DNA of 64,000 nt from Actinacidiphila epipremni (GCF_012034175.1 NZ_JAATEJ010000017.1:1-64000); one strand, 5' to 3'. Shown: positions 24,874 to 33,232, counted from the first letter of the stretch. The notes: generated by a model not told the origin, from the sequence alone. Program-made: numbers and translations.

Positions 24874-26304
24874 GTGGAACGGATCGGCAGTTACGGCGTC
24901 GTGCGCAGGCTCGGCGAGGGCGGCATGGGCACGGTGTGGCTCGCCCGCTCGCGCGGCGGCCGGCTGGTCGCGGTGAAACTCGTCAGGACCGAGCTGGCGG
25001 GCGACCCGGCCTTCCGGGCGCGCTTCCGCGCCGAGGTCGCCGCAGCCCGCCGGGTCGGCGGCTTCCACACCGCGCCGGTCGTGGACGCCGACCCCGACGC
25101 CGCGCAGCCGTGGCTGGCGACCGCGTACGTACCCGGTCCGACGCTCGCCCAACTGCTCGCCGCGCAGGGGCCGATGGACGAGGAGCGGCTGCGCGGGCTC
25201 GGCGCGGCGCTCGCCGAGGCGTTGCAGGCCATCCACCGCTGCGGGCTCGTGCACCGCGACCTCAAGCCCGGCAACATCGTGATGGCCGACGACGGGCCGC
25301 GCGTCCTGGACTTCGGCATCGCCCGCGCCATGGACGACGCCCGGCTCACCGCGACCGGCACCGCCTTCGGCACGCCCGGCTTCCTCGCCCCCGAGCAGGC
25401 CGAGGGCCATGCGGTCGGCCCCGCCGCGGACGTCTTCGCGCTCGGCGCGGTGCTGGTCGCCGCGGCCGGCGGCAGCGCCTTCGGCGGCGGTACGCCGGTC
25501 GCCCAGATCTACCGCTCCGTCCACGGCGAGCCGGACCTGACGGCCGTGCCGGAGGCGCTGCGGGAGCTGGTCGCCGGGTGCCTGGACAAGGCGCCGGAGC
25601 GCCGGCCGGGCACCGAGCAGCTCCTGGACCGGCTCAGCCCGCTGCAGAGCCCGGCCCCGCCCGCCCCGGCCACGTCGTACGACCTCGCCCCGCCGGCGCC
25701 CCGGGCCGCGCCGGCCGCTGCGGACCCGCCGGCGGCCCCGTCCGTACCGGGCACGCCCCCGGGACCGCCCGCAGCGCCGCCGGGGGCCCCGCTCGTGGCC
25801 GACACGCCCGTACCGCCGCCGCCCGCGTACCCGCCGGCGCCGCCCGGCCACGCTCCCGCCACCCCGCCGCCGTTCGGGGCCGCCGCGCCGTTCGGGTCGC
25901 CGGGGCCGCCCGGGACGCCGCCGGTGCCCGCCGTGCCCGGCGTACCGGCGCTGCCGCCCTCGCCGTACGGGCCCGGCGCGCCCATCCCGCCGCCGGGGGC
26001 GGGGCTCGGGCAGATCGCGATGCCGGAGTTCCTGGCCATGGACCGCAAGAACGCCGTCGTCCTCGACCCCGCCGGCATCTCGCTCGGCTCCGACGGCCGG
26101 GTCACCGAGATCCCCTGGCACGCCGTGGACGTCGCGTGGTGCGAGAAGGCCGCCGGGCGCGGCCACGCGCTCGTGGTGGCCGTGGCCCTGCGCGACGGCA
26201 CGCTCTTCTCCTGCGAGGTCGGCACCCGCAGGGCCGCCGAACTGGACGCCTGGATCGCCCGGTTCACCGCGACGCTGGCGTACTACAGCCCCGAGACCGA
26301 CTGA
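24874..26304 (+). CDS. Serine/threonine protein kinase with Pro-rich linker and C-terminal PH-like domain
   Basis: A 476-residue Hanks-type kinase. Residues 5-255 hold the catalytic domain: GEGGMGTVWLA, VAVKLV (ATP-site Lys), VHRDLKPGN near 126-134, LDFGIA and GTPGFLAPEQ. Residues 260-380 are a Pro/Ala/Gly-rich linker. Residues about 385-476 form a compact domain (AVVLDPAGISLGSDG, EIPWHAVDVAW) that resembles bacterial PH-like folds. There is no membrane helix, so the kinase is cytoplasmic or peripheral. GGGGGAGGG at 24860-24868 supports the GTG start. The 3' end overlaps the convergent sigma-factor gene by 22 bases. Confidence 0.9.
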   Translation: MERIGSYGVVRRLGEGGMGTVWLARSRGGRLVAVKLVRTELAGDPAFRARFRAEVAAARRVGGFHTAPVVDADPDAAQPWLATAYVPGPTLAQLLAAQGPMDEERLRGLGAALAEALQAIHRCGLVHRDLKPGNIVMADDGPRVLDFGIARAMDDARLTATGTAFGTPGFLAPEQAEGHAVGPAADVFALGAVLVAAAGGSAFGGGTPVAQIYRSVHGEPDLTAVPEALRELVAGCLDKAPERRPGTEQLLDRLSPLQSPAPPAPATSYDLAPPAPRAAPAAADPPAAPSVPGTPPGPPAAPPGAPLVADTPVPPPPAYPPAPPGHAPATPPPFGAAAPFGSPGPPGTPPVPAVPGVPALPPSPYGPGAPIPPPGAGLGQIAMPEFLAMDRKNAVVLDPAGISLGSDGRVTEIPWHAVDVAWCEKAAGRGHALVVAVALRDGTLFSCEVGTRRAAELDAWIARFTATLAYYSPETD

Positions 26305-27377
26305 CCGCCCGCGCCCGGGGCCCCACCGCTCGCCGGCAGCGCGGCCGGCAGGCCGAAGACGGCGAACAGCCGCAGGTCCCGGAAGGCGGTGATCCGGGCG
26401 ACGCCCGCCGCGTCGCAGGTGAGCACCTGGAGCACGTACGGCCGGTACCCGCCGTCCGCCGCGCGGCGGTAACCGGCCAGCGCCGGCTGGCCGTTGGCCG
26501 CGGTGGCGACCATCCGCAGATCGCCGGGCCCGGTCAGCACATGCCACGCCAGGAACCGGCCGATCCGCTCCCGCCCGGTGAACCAGGTCGGCACCGGCGG
26601 CATCTCCAGCACCGCGTCGGCCCGCAGCAGCCGCATCAGCGCGGCCACGTCGGCGTTCTCGAACGCCGCCGCGTAGCCGTCGAGCAGCGCCCGCCGTTCG
26701 GCGTCGGCGGGCTCGCGCACCGTGTCCTGCGCGGGGGCCGCCTCGCGCAGCGCCGCCCGGGCGCGTTGCAGCAGGCTGTTGACCGCCGCCGCCGACACCC
26801 CGAGCAGCTCGGCGACCTCCGCGGCCCGCCAGCCCAGCACGTCCCGCAGGATCAGCACCGCGCGCTGCCGCCCCGGCAGGTACTGCAGCGCCGCGACCAG
26901 CGCCAGCCGCACGCTCGCCCGCGCGGCGGCCACCGCCGCCGGATCGGCCGACGGCGGGCCCAGCAGCGCGTCCGGGAACGGCTCCAGCCACGGCACGTCC
27001 GCCAGCGGCTCGGCCGGCGGTGCGTCGGGGTCGTCCGAGGGCCCGCCGAGCCCGGTCGGCATCGGCCGCCGCCCGCGGCTCTCCATCGCCCGCAGGCAGG
27101 CGTTGGTGGCGATCCGGAACAGCCACGTCCGCAGCGACGACCGCCCCTCGAACCGCCCGTACGACTGCCACGCCCGCAGCAGCGTCTCCTGCACCTGGTC
27201 CTCCGCGTCGTGCACGGAGCCGAGCATGCGGTAGCAGTACGCCAGCAGCGCCGGCCGCATCGGGGCGGTCAGCCGCGCGAAGTCCGCGCCGTCCGCCGCC
27301 GCCGGGTCGCTCCCCGCGCCCGTCCGCGCCTGCGCCGGCGGGGCCGGCTCCTGCCGCTGTGTCGCCGCTGTCGGCAC
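26283..27377 (-). CDS. ECF sigma factor with C-terminal SnoaL-like domain
   Basis: A 364-residue RNA polymerase sigma factor. Region 2 is near residues 45-105 (LLAYCYRMLGSVHDAEDQVQETLLRAW split as LLAYCYRMLGSVHDAED then QVQETLLRAW) and region 4 near 160-220 (LRDVLGWRAAEVAELLGVS, then AAVNSLLQRARAAL). Residues about 235-350 form a SnoaL/NTF2 domain (ADAVLEMPPVPTWFTGRERI), as in the SigJ/SigX5-type ECF groups, where this domain replaces a separate anti-sigma factor. AGGAGGA precedes the GTG start. The divergent SDR gene is a plausible target. Confidence 0.9.
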   Translation of the reverse strand: MPTAATQRQEPAPPAQARTGAGSDPAAADGADFARLTAPMRPALLAYCYRMLGSVHDAEDQVQETLLRAWQSYGRFEGRSSLRTWLFRIATNACLRAMESRGRRPMPTGLGGPSDDPDAPPAEPLADVPWLEPFPDALLGPPSADPAAVAAARASVRLALVAALQYLPGRQRAVLILRDVLGWRAAEVAELLGVSAAAVNSLLQRARAALREAAPAQDTVREPADAERRALLDGYAAAFENADVAALMRLLRADAVLEMPPVPTWFTGRERIGRFLAWHVLTGPGDLRMVATAANGQPALAGYRRAADGGYRPYVLQVLTCDAAGVARITAFRDLRLFAVFGLPAALPASGGAPGAGGQSVSGL

Positions 27378-27448
27378 TGCTCCTCCTGTGGGCTCGCCCG
27401 GAAAGGCCCACTGCCGGGGGCCGTCACCAAGAGAGATCCGGCCGGCGG

Positions 27449-27492
27449 GGAAAACTCATCGCCGCCCGCGCCGGCCGCCGCGATGACTTTCC
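27449..27492. promoter_or_regulatory. Long inverted repeat between the ECF sigma gene and the SDR gene
   Basis: GGAAAACTCATCGC (27449-27462) is mirrored by GCGATGACTTTCC (27480-27492) with one mismatch and one missing base; the centre is 17 bp. Its position midway in the 215-bp divergent region fits an operator for both genes. On the SDR side, CTCGCACGAT occurs twice (27545-27554 and 27568-27577), 23 bp apart, just before the ribosome site. Confidence 0.5.
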
Positions 27493-27592
27493 GCGCCGCC
27501 CCGTATCGGAGAGGGCAGGAGCGCCCGCAACCGGCGCCCCGCACCTCGCACGATCCCCGCTGGACATCTCGCACGATACGGAGAGCACTCCC

Positions 27593-28324
27593 ATGGCCAC
27601 CATCGCAGACAGGGCAGTCCTGGTCACCGGCGCGAACCGCGGCATCGGCCGCGCGCTCGTCCAGGAGGCGCTGGACCGCGGCGCCGCCCGGGTCTACGCC
27701 GCCGCCCGGCAGCCCGTGCCGCCCGCCGACGAGCGGGTCGTCCCGCTCACCCTCGACGTCACCAGCCCCGAGCAGATCCGGCAGGCCGCGGCTGCCGTCC
27801 CCGCCCTGGACGTCCTGGTCAACAACGCCGGCCGGTACGGCGAGGACGTGCTCGGCGACCCCGCCGTGCTGGAGGCGATCCTCGCGGTCAACCTCCACGG
27901 CACGCTCGGCGTCACCCGGGCGTTCACCCCGCACCTGGTCGCCGCCGCCGGCACCGTCGTCAACAACCTGTCGCTGCAGGCCCTCGCGCCGCTGCCGCTG
28001 ACCGCGTCGTACTCGCTGTCGAAGGCCGCCGCCTTCTCCATGACGCAGTCGCTGCGCACCCTGCTCGGCGACCGGGGCGTGCGCGTGCACGCCGTGCTGA
28101 CCGGCCCCGTCGACACCGACATGACGCGCGGCCTGGACATCCCCAAGGTCGCGCCGGCCTCGGTCGCCGCGGCGATCTTCGACGGCGTGGAGAAGGACGA
28201 GGAGGACATCTTCCCCGACCCGCTCTCGCGCGGCATGGCCGAGAGCTGGCACACCGGCGCGGTCAAGGCGTTCGAGCGGGAACTCGCCGCGATGGCCCGC
28301 GCGGCGGCGGGCCCGGCGGCCTGA
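27593..28324 (+). CDS. Short-chain dehydrogenase/reductase
   Basis: A 243-residue classical SDR. The cofactor motif TGANRGIG is at residues 12-19, NNAG near 80, the catalytic Ser in NNLSLQA near 127, and the Tyr/Lys pair in ASYSLSKAA near 140. It is probably NADPH-dependent, but the substrate is unknown. GGAGAG at 27580-27585 supports the ATG. A strong terminator follows the gene. It faces the ECF sigma gene across a region with inverted and direct repeats. Confidence 0.9.
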   Translation: MATIADRAVLVTGANRGIGRALVQEALDRGAARVYAAARQPVPPADERVVPLTLDVTSPEQIRQAAAAVPALDVLVNNAGRYGEDVLGDPAVLEAILAVNLHGTLGVTRAFTPHLVAAAGTVVNNLSLQALAPLPLTASYSLSKAAAFSMTQSLRTLLGDRGVRVHAVLTGPVDTDMTRGLDIPKVAPASVAAAIFDGVEKDEEDIFPDPLSRGMAESWHTGAVKAFERELAAMARAAAGPAA

Positions 28325-28338
28325 CCGGCCGGTACGCG

Positions 28339-28386
28339 CGCACGGCGAAGCCCCGGGGCGGGTGGGCCCCGGGGCTTCTGCGTGCG
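28339..28386. terminator. Strong hairpin terminator between convergent genes
   Basis: A perfect 13-bp stem, GAAGCCCCGGGGC (28347-28359) with its complement at 28366-28378, closes a 6-base loop. It is extended below by CGCACG (28339-28344) pairing with CGTGCG (28381-28386). It lies between the SDR gene and the convergent lectin-like gene and could stop transcription from both sides. Confidence 0.85.
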
Positions 28387-28421
28387 GGCACGCGCCCCGC
28401 GTCAGCGGCGAGCGGTGCGGC

Positions 28422-30002
28422 TCACCTGCCGCCGTACACCGGGGGCCGGTCCTGGCCGGGCTTGCCGTAACCGGGCTTGCCGGGGCCCGGCTTTCCGGGT
28501 CCGGGCTTTCCGGGGCAGGGCTTGCCGTAGGTCGGGTGGCACGGCGGCTCCGGGTGGCCGCCGCCGGGGATCGGCAGCGTCGCCGACGACTCCGGCGACA
28601 GGACGGGTTCCCCGTTCGCGGTGCCGCTCGCCGTCGCGGTGTTGTCGACCGAACCGGCCGCCACGTCCTGCTCGGTCAGCACGTACGTCGCCGTGCAGGT
28701 GACCGTCTCACCGGGCGTGAGCGTCGTCTGCGGGCAGTCCACCGGCCCGACCTTCGGGTCGTCGACGGCCAGGTCCGTGACGTCCGTGCCGCCGGAGTTC
28801 GTCACGACGAAGTCGTACGGCACCGGGGTGCCCGCCACCAGCCGGTCCGGCAGCGGCTCGCGCACCTGCTTGACCAGGTTCAGCCCGGGCAGCTCCCGGT
28901 CGGTCCTGATCGCCACGTTGCGGATCAGGTGCACATCGGTGAACAGGCCCGTCGAGCCCGCGAAGCCGAATTTGTACGTCGCCGGCACCGGTTCCGGCGC
29001 CGGGGTGGACAGCACTTCGTGCGGCCCGGTGCCGTCGTTGAAGTCCACCAGCACGGTGACCACCGGGTCCGGCGCCGGCGTGATGCGCACGGTCACCCGG
29101 CGGCGCGACGGCTCCAGCGCCTGCTCGGCCTGCTCCGGCGTGGCGTCCGGCGGCAGCGAGGTGAGCGGGCCCTGGAGGCTGCCGGGCAGCGTCGAGGGCC
29201 AGGGGCCGGTGGTGGTGAAGTTACTGGTGGTCGCGGTCAGGAAGCAGTAGCCCTCGGTGCCGTCACCGGGGCCGCGCAGCGTCACCATGTTGGCGCCGGG
29301 CGCCGGGACGCGGAAGACCGTGCCGGCGGGGGAGCGGCGGGCGCAGCCGTTGCCGCGCTGCTCCCAGTCGCCGAAGTAGTTGCCCAGCACGTCGAGCCCG
29401 ACGCCGAGGTAGCCGCGGTCCACGCCGGGCAGGAACGGCTGCGCCGGGTCGTCGTCCGGGAGCTTCTGCGCGTAGCCGAGGCTGCCGCCGAAGGCGCCGG
29501 GGTGGGTGAGCGAGGTGTCGCCGTCCACCAGGAAGAAGGAGATGCCGTCGGCGGGGGTGTCGGGGGTGGTGCTGCCGTACTGCCACTGGTCGAACGTGAC
29601 GTCCAGGCCCTCGGTGGCGGGCAGCGCGTGGTCGTAGAGCACCGCGCCCGACTGGTCGTGGGAGGCGTCGGTGAGCTGGAGGTAGCCGTGCGGGGCGCCG
29701 CCGGCCGGCGGTACGGGGCCGGTCCGGTCGGTGCGGCAGCCGCCGAGCGGGTGGTCGCCGGCGGGCGGCGGGGTGGCGGTGGCGGCTGCCCCGGTCAGGC
29801 ACGCGGCGCCCACGGCGACGAAGCCGGGGTCCGCGGTGGCGCCGGTGAAGGTCTCCGTCACCAGCGGGGACCCGCCCTGGCGCACCGCGGCCGGCGCGGC
29901 GGCCGAGGCCGCACCGGCGCCGAGGGCGCCCGCGCCGAGCGCGCCGAGCGCGCCGAGCGCCGCGGTGGCCGCGAGCAGCCGCGTCAGTCGATATGAGGTC
30001 AT
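28422..30002 (-). CDS. Secreted lectin-like protein with Ig-like repeat domain and collagen-like tail
   Basis: A 526-residue exported protein. The first 35 residues are an Ala/Gly/Leu-rich signal peptide ending near ASAAA. Residues about 45-370 resemble the L-type lectin/glucanase fold (VTFDQWQYGS, DGISFFLVDGD, GSLGYAQ, YKFGFAGSTG). Residues about 385-475 resemble a DUF11-type surface repeat (PYDFVVTNSGGTDVTDLAV, then TLTPGETVTCTATY). The last 40 residues are a Gly-Lys-Pro repeat (GKPGPGKPG units). No sortase signal is visible, so the protein is released or held by the tail. Confidence 0.75.
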   Translation of the reverse strand: MTSYRLTRLLAATAALGALGALGAGALGAGAASAAAPAAVRQGGSPLVTETFTGATADPGFVAVGAACLTGAAATATPPPAGDHPLGGCRTDRTGPVPPAGGAPHGYLQLTDASHDQSGAVLYDHALPATEGLDVTFDQWQYGSTTPDTPADGISFFLVDGDTSLTHPGAFGGSLGYAQKLPDDDPAQPFLPGVDRGYLGVGLDVLGNYFGDWEQRGNGCARRSPAGTVFRVPAPGANMVTLRGPGDGTEGYCFLTATTSNFTTTGPWPSTLPGSLQGPLTSLPPDATPEQAEQALEPSRRRVTVRITPAPDPVVTVLVDFNDGTGPHEVLSTPAPEPVPATYKFGFAGSTGLFTDVHLIRNVAIRTDRELPGLNLVKQVREPLPDRLVAGTPVPYDFVVTNSGGTDVTDLAVDDPKVGPVDCPQTTLTPGETVTCTATYVLTEQDVAAGSVDNTATASGTANGEPVLSPESSATLPIPGGGHPEPPCHPTYGKPCPGKPGPGKPGPGKPGYGKPGQDRPPVYGGR

Positions 30003-30103
30003 GGCGCAAGGACTAACCGACCGGCGCCGGTCGATCCGCGCGGCGGGCCGAGCCCGGCCCGCGATTACCTCCGCCGGAGCAGCGGCGCCGAGTTGACGGT
30101 ACG

Positions 30104-30544
30104 TCAGGCGGGGCCGTCGTAGGAGGCCACCGCCGTGAGCGCGGAGCGGAAGGTCGCTGCGTCCGCACCCGTCAGCGGCGCCAGGAACCTGCGCTCGGCC
30201 TCGTCGCTCGCGGCGGTCGCCCGGCGCAGGGTGTCCGTGCCGTGGTCGGTCAGCACCACGACGTTGCGCCGCCGGTCGCCGGGGTCGGGGCGGCGGGCCA
30301 GCAGGCCCTTGCCCTCCAGGGTGTCGAGGAAGGCGACCATCGTCGTCCGGTCGACCCCGAGCCGGCCGGCGACCCGCGCCTGCGAGGGGGCGTCCTGGCC
30401 GGCGATCACGAGCAGCACCGCCAGTTCCCGCCCGCTGATGCCGAACGGCTCCAGCGCCTCGGCGTTGAGCGCGGCCAGCCGCGCCTGGGCGTGCTTGAGG
30501 AGGTGGCCGAGGCGGCCGTTGAGCTCGGGCGCTGTGGTGGACAT
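30104..30544 (-). CDS. MarR-family transcriptional regulator
   Basis: A 146-residue winged-helix regulator of the MarR family. The DNA-binding region shows SQARVAGRLGVDRTTMVAFLDTLE around residues 53-76 (read as SQARVAGRLGVD, then RTTMVAFLDTLE), followed by the wing RRPDPGDRRRNVVVLT. TACAGT on the minus strand (30551-30556) lies exactly six bases before the ATG, so the transcript is probably leaderless. A perfect 25-bp dyad and a 16-bp repeat array lie just upstream. The divergent epimerase gene is the likely co-regulated partner. Confidence 0.9.
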   Translation of the reverse strand: MSTTAPELNGRLGHLLKHAQARLAALNAEALEPFGISGRELAVLLVIAGQDAPSQARVAGRLGVDRTTMVAFLDTLEGKGLLARRPDPGDRRRNVVVLTDHGTDTLRRATAASDEAERRFLAPLTGADAATFRSALTAVASYDGPA

Positions 30545-30555
30545 CCGAAGACTGT

Positions 30556-30748
30556 ACAGCTACGGTGATCGTCAGTGGTGCTGACGATCAGCGCTGCTGC
30601 TGTTCAGTGCCACTGCTATTCAGCCCGGCTGCTGTTCAGGGCTGCTGATCTTCAGCGGCGCTGCTGTTCAGGGGTGCTGCTTGTTCAGCGGTGCTGCTGA
30701 TCAGTGGCCCTGCTGATCAGCAGTGCTGATCGTCAGCTCGAACGGAGC
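30556..30748. repeat. Eleven-copy 16-bp tandem array in the marR/epimerase intergenic region
   Basis: TCAG recurs at 30572, 30588, 30604, 30620, 30636, 30652, 30668, 30685, 30701, 30717 and 30733: ten steps of 16 bp with a single 17-bp step. The consensus unit is close to TCAGCGGTGCTGCTGT. An ACAG-headed degenerate copy precedes at 30556 and the last copy is degenerate after its TCAG. The array fills the space between the two divergent start codons, so any promoter for the epimerase must lie inside it. Confidence 0.88.
30566..30590. promoter_or_regulatory. Perfect 25-bp dyad, probable MarR operator
   Basis: TGATCGTCAG and CTGACGATCA form perfect 10-bp arms around TGGTG. The site lies 22 bases before the MarR start, just upstream of its TACAGT hexamer. 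It combines the first full array unit with an inverted copy of the adjoining sequence, so it looks like the high-affinity member of the array. Autoregulation by the adjacent MarR protein is the simplest reading. Confidence 0.65.
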
Positions 30749-30756
30749 ATTCTCGT

Positions 30757-31791
30757 ATGATCCTTGTCACCGGCGGCCTCGGCTTCATCGGCTCGCACAC
30801 CGCCCGCGCCCTGCTGGACCTCGGGGAGGAGTGCGTGCTGGTGCAGCGGCGCGAGCCCGGCGCGCTGCCAGGCTTCCTCGTCGGCGCGGGCGGCAGGCCG
30901 CTGGTGCGCACCGAGCGGGCCGACCTCGGCGACGTCGAGGCGCTGCGGCGGATCGGCGAGCGGCACGCGGTCACCGGCGTGGTGCACCTCGCCGGGTCCG
31001 TGCCCTGGCCGCCCGGGGCCGCCGATCCGGTGGGCGCCGCGCAGGACGCGCTCGGGAGCCTGTTCAACGTCGTGCGGGCGGCGGCCGGTCGGCAGGTGCC
31101 GCGGGTCGTCGTGGCGAGCACGATCGGGGTCTACGCCGGCGCCCCCGGCACCCTGCCCGGCACCGCCCCCGGCTCCGGCGGCGACGCCGGCCCCGACCGC
31201 ACGCCCGAGGTCACCGCGCCGCTCGGCGAGGACCTGCCGCTGCCCATGACGGCGGGCCATGCCATCCCGGCGTTCAAGAAGATCGGCGAGCTGCTCACCG
31301 GCCACCTCGCCGCCGCCACCGGGCTCGACCTCGTCAACGCCCGGATATCCGCGGTGTGGGGCCCGCTCGGCCGCCCCGCCTCGCCCTTCGTCGCCGTGCC
31401 GCAGCTCGTGCACGCCGCCGCCCGCGGCACCGAGCCCGACCTGTCGGCGCTGTACGCCCCGGCCCGCGCCGGCCAGGGCGCCGACCTGATCTACGCCCGC
31501 GACTGCGGTCGCGCCCTGGCCCTGCTCCAGACGGCGCCGCGGCTGCGGCACCGTACGTACAACGTCGCCTCCGGCCGGATCACCGGCAACGCCGAGGTGC
31601 TGGCCGCGCTCAACGCCCAGGTCCCCGGCGCCGGGCTCAGCCTGCCGCCGGGGCGCGAACCGGGCGCGGGCCCCGACGTCCGGCTGGACGTCACCCGGCT
31701 GCGGCAGGACACCGGTTACGCCCCGCGGTACGACCTGGAGCGGGCCGTCGCCGACTACCTCGGCTGGCTGCGGGCCGGCAACCCCCGCTGA
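30757..31791 (+). CDS. NAD-dependent epimerase/dehydratase-family protein
   Basis: A 344-residue extended SDR. The Rossmann motif GGLGFIGSHTARALL is at residues 6-20, and the substrate half holds VVVASTIGVYAG. At the place of the catalytic YxxxK the sequence reads AIPAFKKIGELL: the Lys is present, but the expected Tyr position is Ile or Ala, so epimerase chemistry is doubtful. The C-terminal DVTRLRQDTGYAPRYDLERAV is typical of nucleotide-sugar epimerases. CGGAG at 30743-30747 precedes the ATG. It is divergent from marR. Confidence 0.82.
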   Translation: MILVTGGLGFIGSHTARALLDLGEECVLVQRREPGALPGFLVGAGGRPLVRTERADLGDVEALRRIGERHAVTGVVHLAGSVPWPPGAADPVGAAQDALGSLFNVVRAAAGRQVPRVVVASTIGVYAGAPGTLPGTAPGSGGDAGPDRTPEVTAPLGEDLPLPMTAGHAIPAFKKIGELLTGHLAAATGLDLVNARISAVWGPLGRPASPFVAVPQLVHAAARGTEPDLSALYAPARAGQGADLIYARDCGRALALLQTAPRLRHRTYNVASGRITGNAEVLAALNAQVPGAGLSLPPGREPGAGPDVRLDVTRLRQDTGYAPRYDLERAVADYLGWLRAGNPR

Positions 31792-31818
31792 ACCGCAGCC
31801 GGCCGGCCCGCCGCCGGC

Positions 31819-33105
31819 TCAGGCGGAACCGGCACCCGCCCCGGCATCCGCCCCCGTACCCGCGCCCAGCCGCCCCAGCGCCGCCACCACCAGCGCCTCC
31901 ACGCCCGTGGTGAGCGTCGGCTGGAGGACCGGCGCGAACTCGGGGGAGTGGTTGCTGGGCAGCTCGTCGAGCCGGCCCTCCTGGAAGGCGGCCAGCGTCG
32001 CCGCGGCGTCCGTGCCGCCCCAGAACCAGAAGACCGTCGGGACACCCGCGGCCTCGCCGAACAGCCCCACGTCCTCGCTCGCCGCGATCGGCGGCAGCGG
32101 CAGCAGCCGCTCGGCGCCGAAGTGCGCCGCGAGGTCCGCGCCCACCGCACGCGTCGCCTCGGGGTCGCTGACCAGCACCGGCGCCCCCGGGCTCCAGGTG
32201 ATCACCGGCGGCTTCGGCGCGCCGCTCGCGGCGGCCTCGGCGTTGACGATGCGCTCGATCGCGTCGATGACCAGCCGCCGCACCTGCGGGGTGTAGGAGC
32301 GCACGCTGATGCCCAGCCGCGCGGTGTCCGGGATGACGTTCTCCTTCGTCCCGGCCTGGAGCCGGCCCACCGTCACCACCGCGGTCTCCGCGGCCGGCAC
32401 CTCGCGCGCGACGATGCCCTGGAGCCGGACCACGACCGAGGCGGCCATCAGCACCGGGTCGACCGTGGCCTCCGGGCGCGAGCCGTGGCCGCCGCGCCCG
32501 AAGAGCTGCACGTCGCCGACGTCCGCGCCGGCCATCACCGGGCCCTCGCGGTGCCCGATCATGCCGGCCGGCAGCGGCCCGACATGCTGGCCCAGCACGA
32601 CCGAGGGCCGCGGGAAGCGCTCGAAGAGCCCGTCGGCGATCATCGCCCGCGCCCCGGCCATCAGCTCCTCCGCCGGCTGGAAGACCGCGAGCACCGTGCC
32701 CGACCAGTGCGCCCGCAGCCGCGCCAGCAGCGCCGCCGCGCCCGCGAGCGCCGTGACGTGCATGTCGTGCCCGCAGGCGTGCGCGACCGGCACGCTCTCC
32801 CCGTCGGGGCCGTCGGCGACGGCCTCGGAGGCGTACGGCAGCCCGGTGTTCTCGCGCACCGGCAGCGCGTCCATGTCGGCCCGCAGCATCACCACGGGCC
32901 CGTCGCCGTTGCGCAGCACCCCGACGACGCCGGTTCCGCCGACCCCCTCGGTCACCTCGTAGCCGGCCTCCGTGAGCGCCCGCGCCGCCTTGCCCGCGGT
33001 GCGGTGCTCCTGGCCGGACAGCTCCGGATGGCGGTGCAGGTCCTCGTACAGGGCTTCGAGCCCGGGGAGCAGGTCGGTCTGCCAGGTGTCGTCGGGGAGC
33101 GCCAT
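31819..33105 (-). CDS. M20 family amidohydrolase
   Basis: A 428-residue zinc metallopeptidase-like hydrolase of the hippurate hydrolase/IAA-amino-acid hydrolase group. Metal ligands lie in HACGHDMH (about residue 110) and PAEE (about 145), with a later His in SNHSPEFAP. The dimerisation subdomain is marked by GGHGSRPEATVDP. It probably cleaves N-acyl amino acids. The ATG at 33105 matches family N-termini (DLLPGLEALYEDLHRHPE follows). The last 15 residues are an Ala/Gly tail. Nothing around it reveals the substrate. Confidence 0.9.
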   Translation of the reverse strand: MALPDDTWQTDLLPGLEALYEDLHRHPELSGQEHRTAGKAARALTEAGYEVTEGVGGTGVVGVLRNGDGPVVMLRADMDALPVRENTGLPYASEAVADGPDGESVPVAHACGHDMHVTALAGAAALLARLRAHWSGTVLAVFQPAEELMAGARAMIADGLFERFPRPSVVLGQHVGPLPAGMIGHREGPVMAGADVGDVQLFGRGGHGSRPEATVDPVLMAASVVVRLQGIVAREVPAAETAVVTVGRLQAGTKENVIPDTARLGISVRSYTPQVRRLVIDAIERIVNAEAAASGAPKPPVITWSPGAPVLVSDPEATRAVGADLAAHFGAERLLPLPPIAASEDVGLFGEAAGVPTVFWFWGGTDAAATLAAFQEGRLDELPSNHSPEFAPVLQPTLTTGVEALVVAALGRLGAGTGADAGAGAGSA

Positions 33106-33232
33106 CGGGTCACCTTCCACTGGGCCGCGCCCCGTCGTCGGGCCGCGCCGTCGCCGCTCCCATTCGACCACGTCAGCGCGCCACGACCGAGCCCGGACCC
33201 GGACCCGACCCCCTCCTCACGGAGCAATACAC

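Noticed and set aside
30556..30748. CRISPR array
   Set aside because: The 16-bp units are contiguous with no spacers, they vary, and no cas gene is present.
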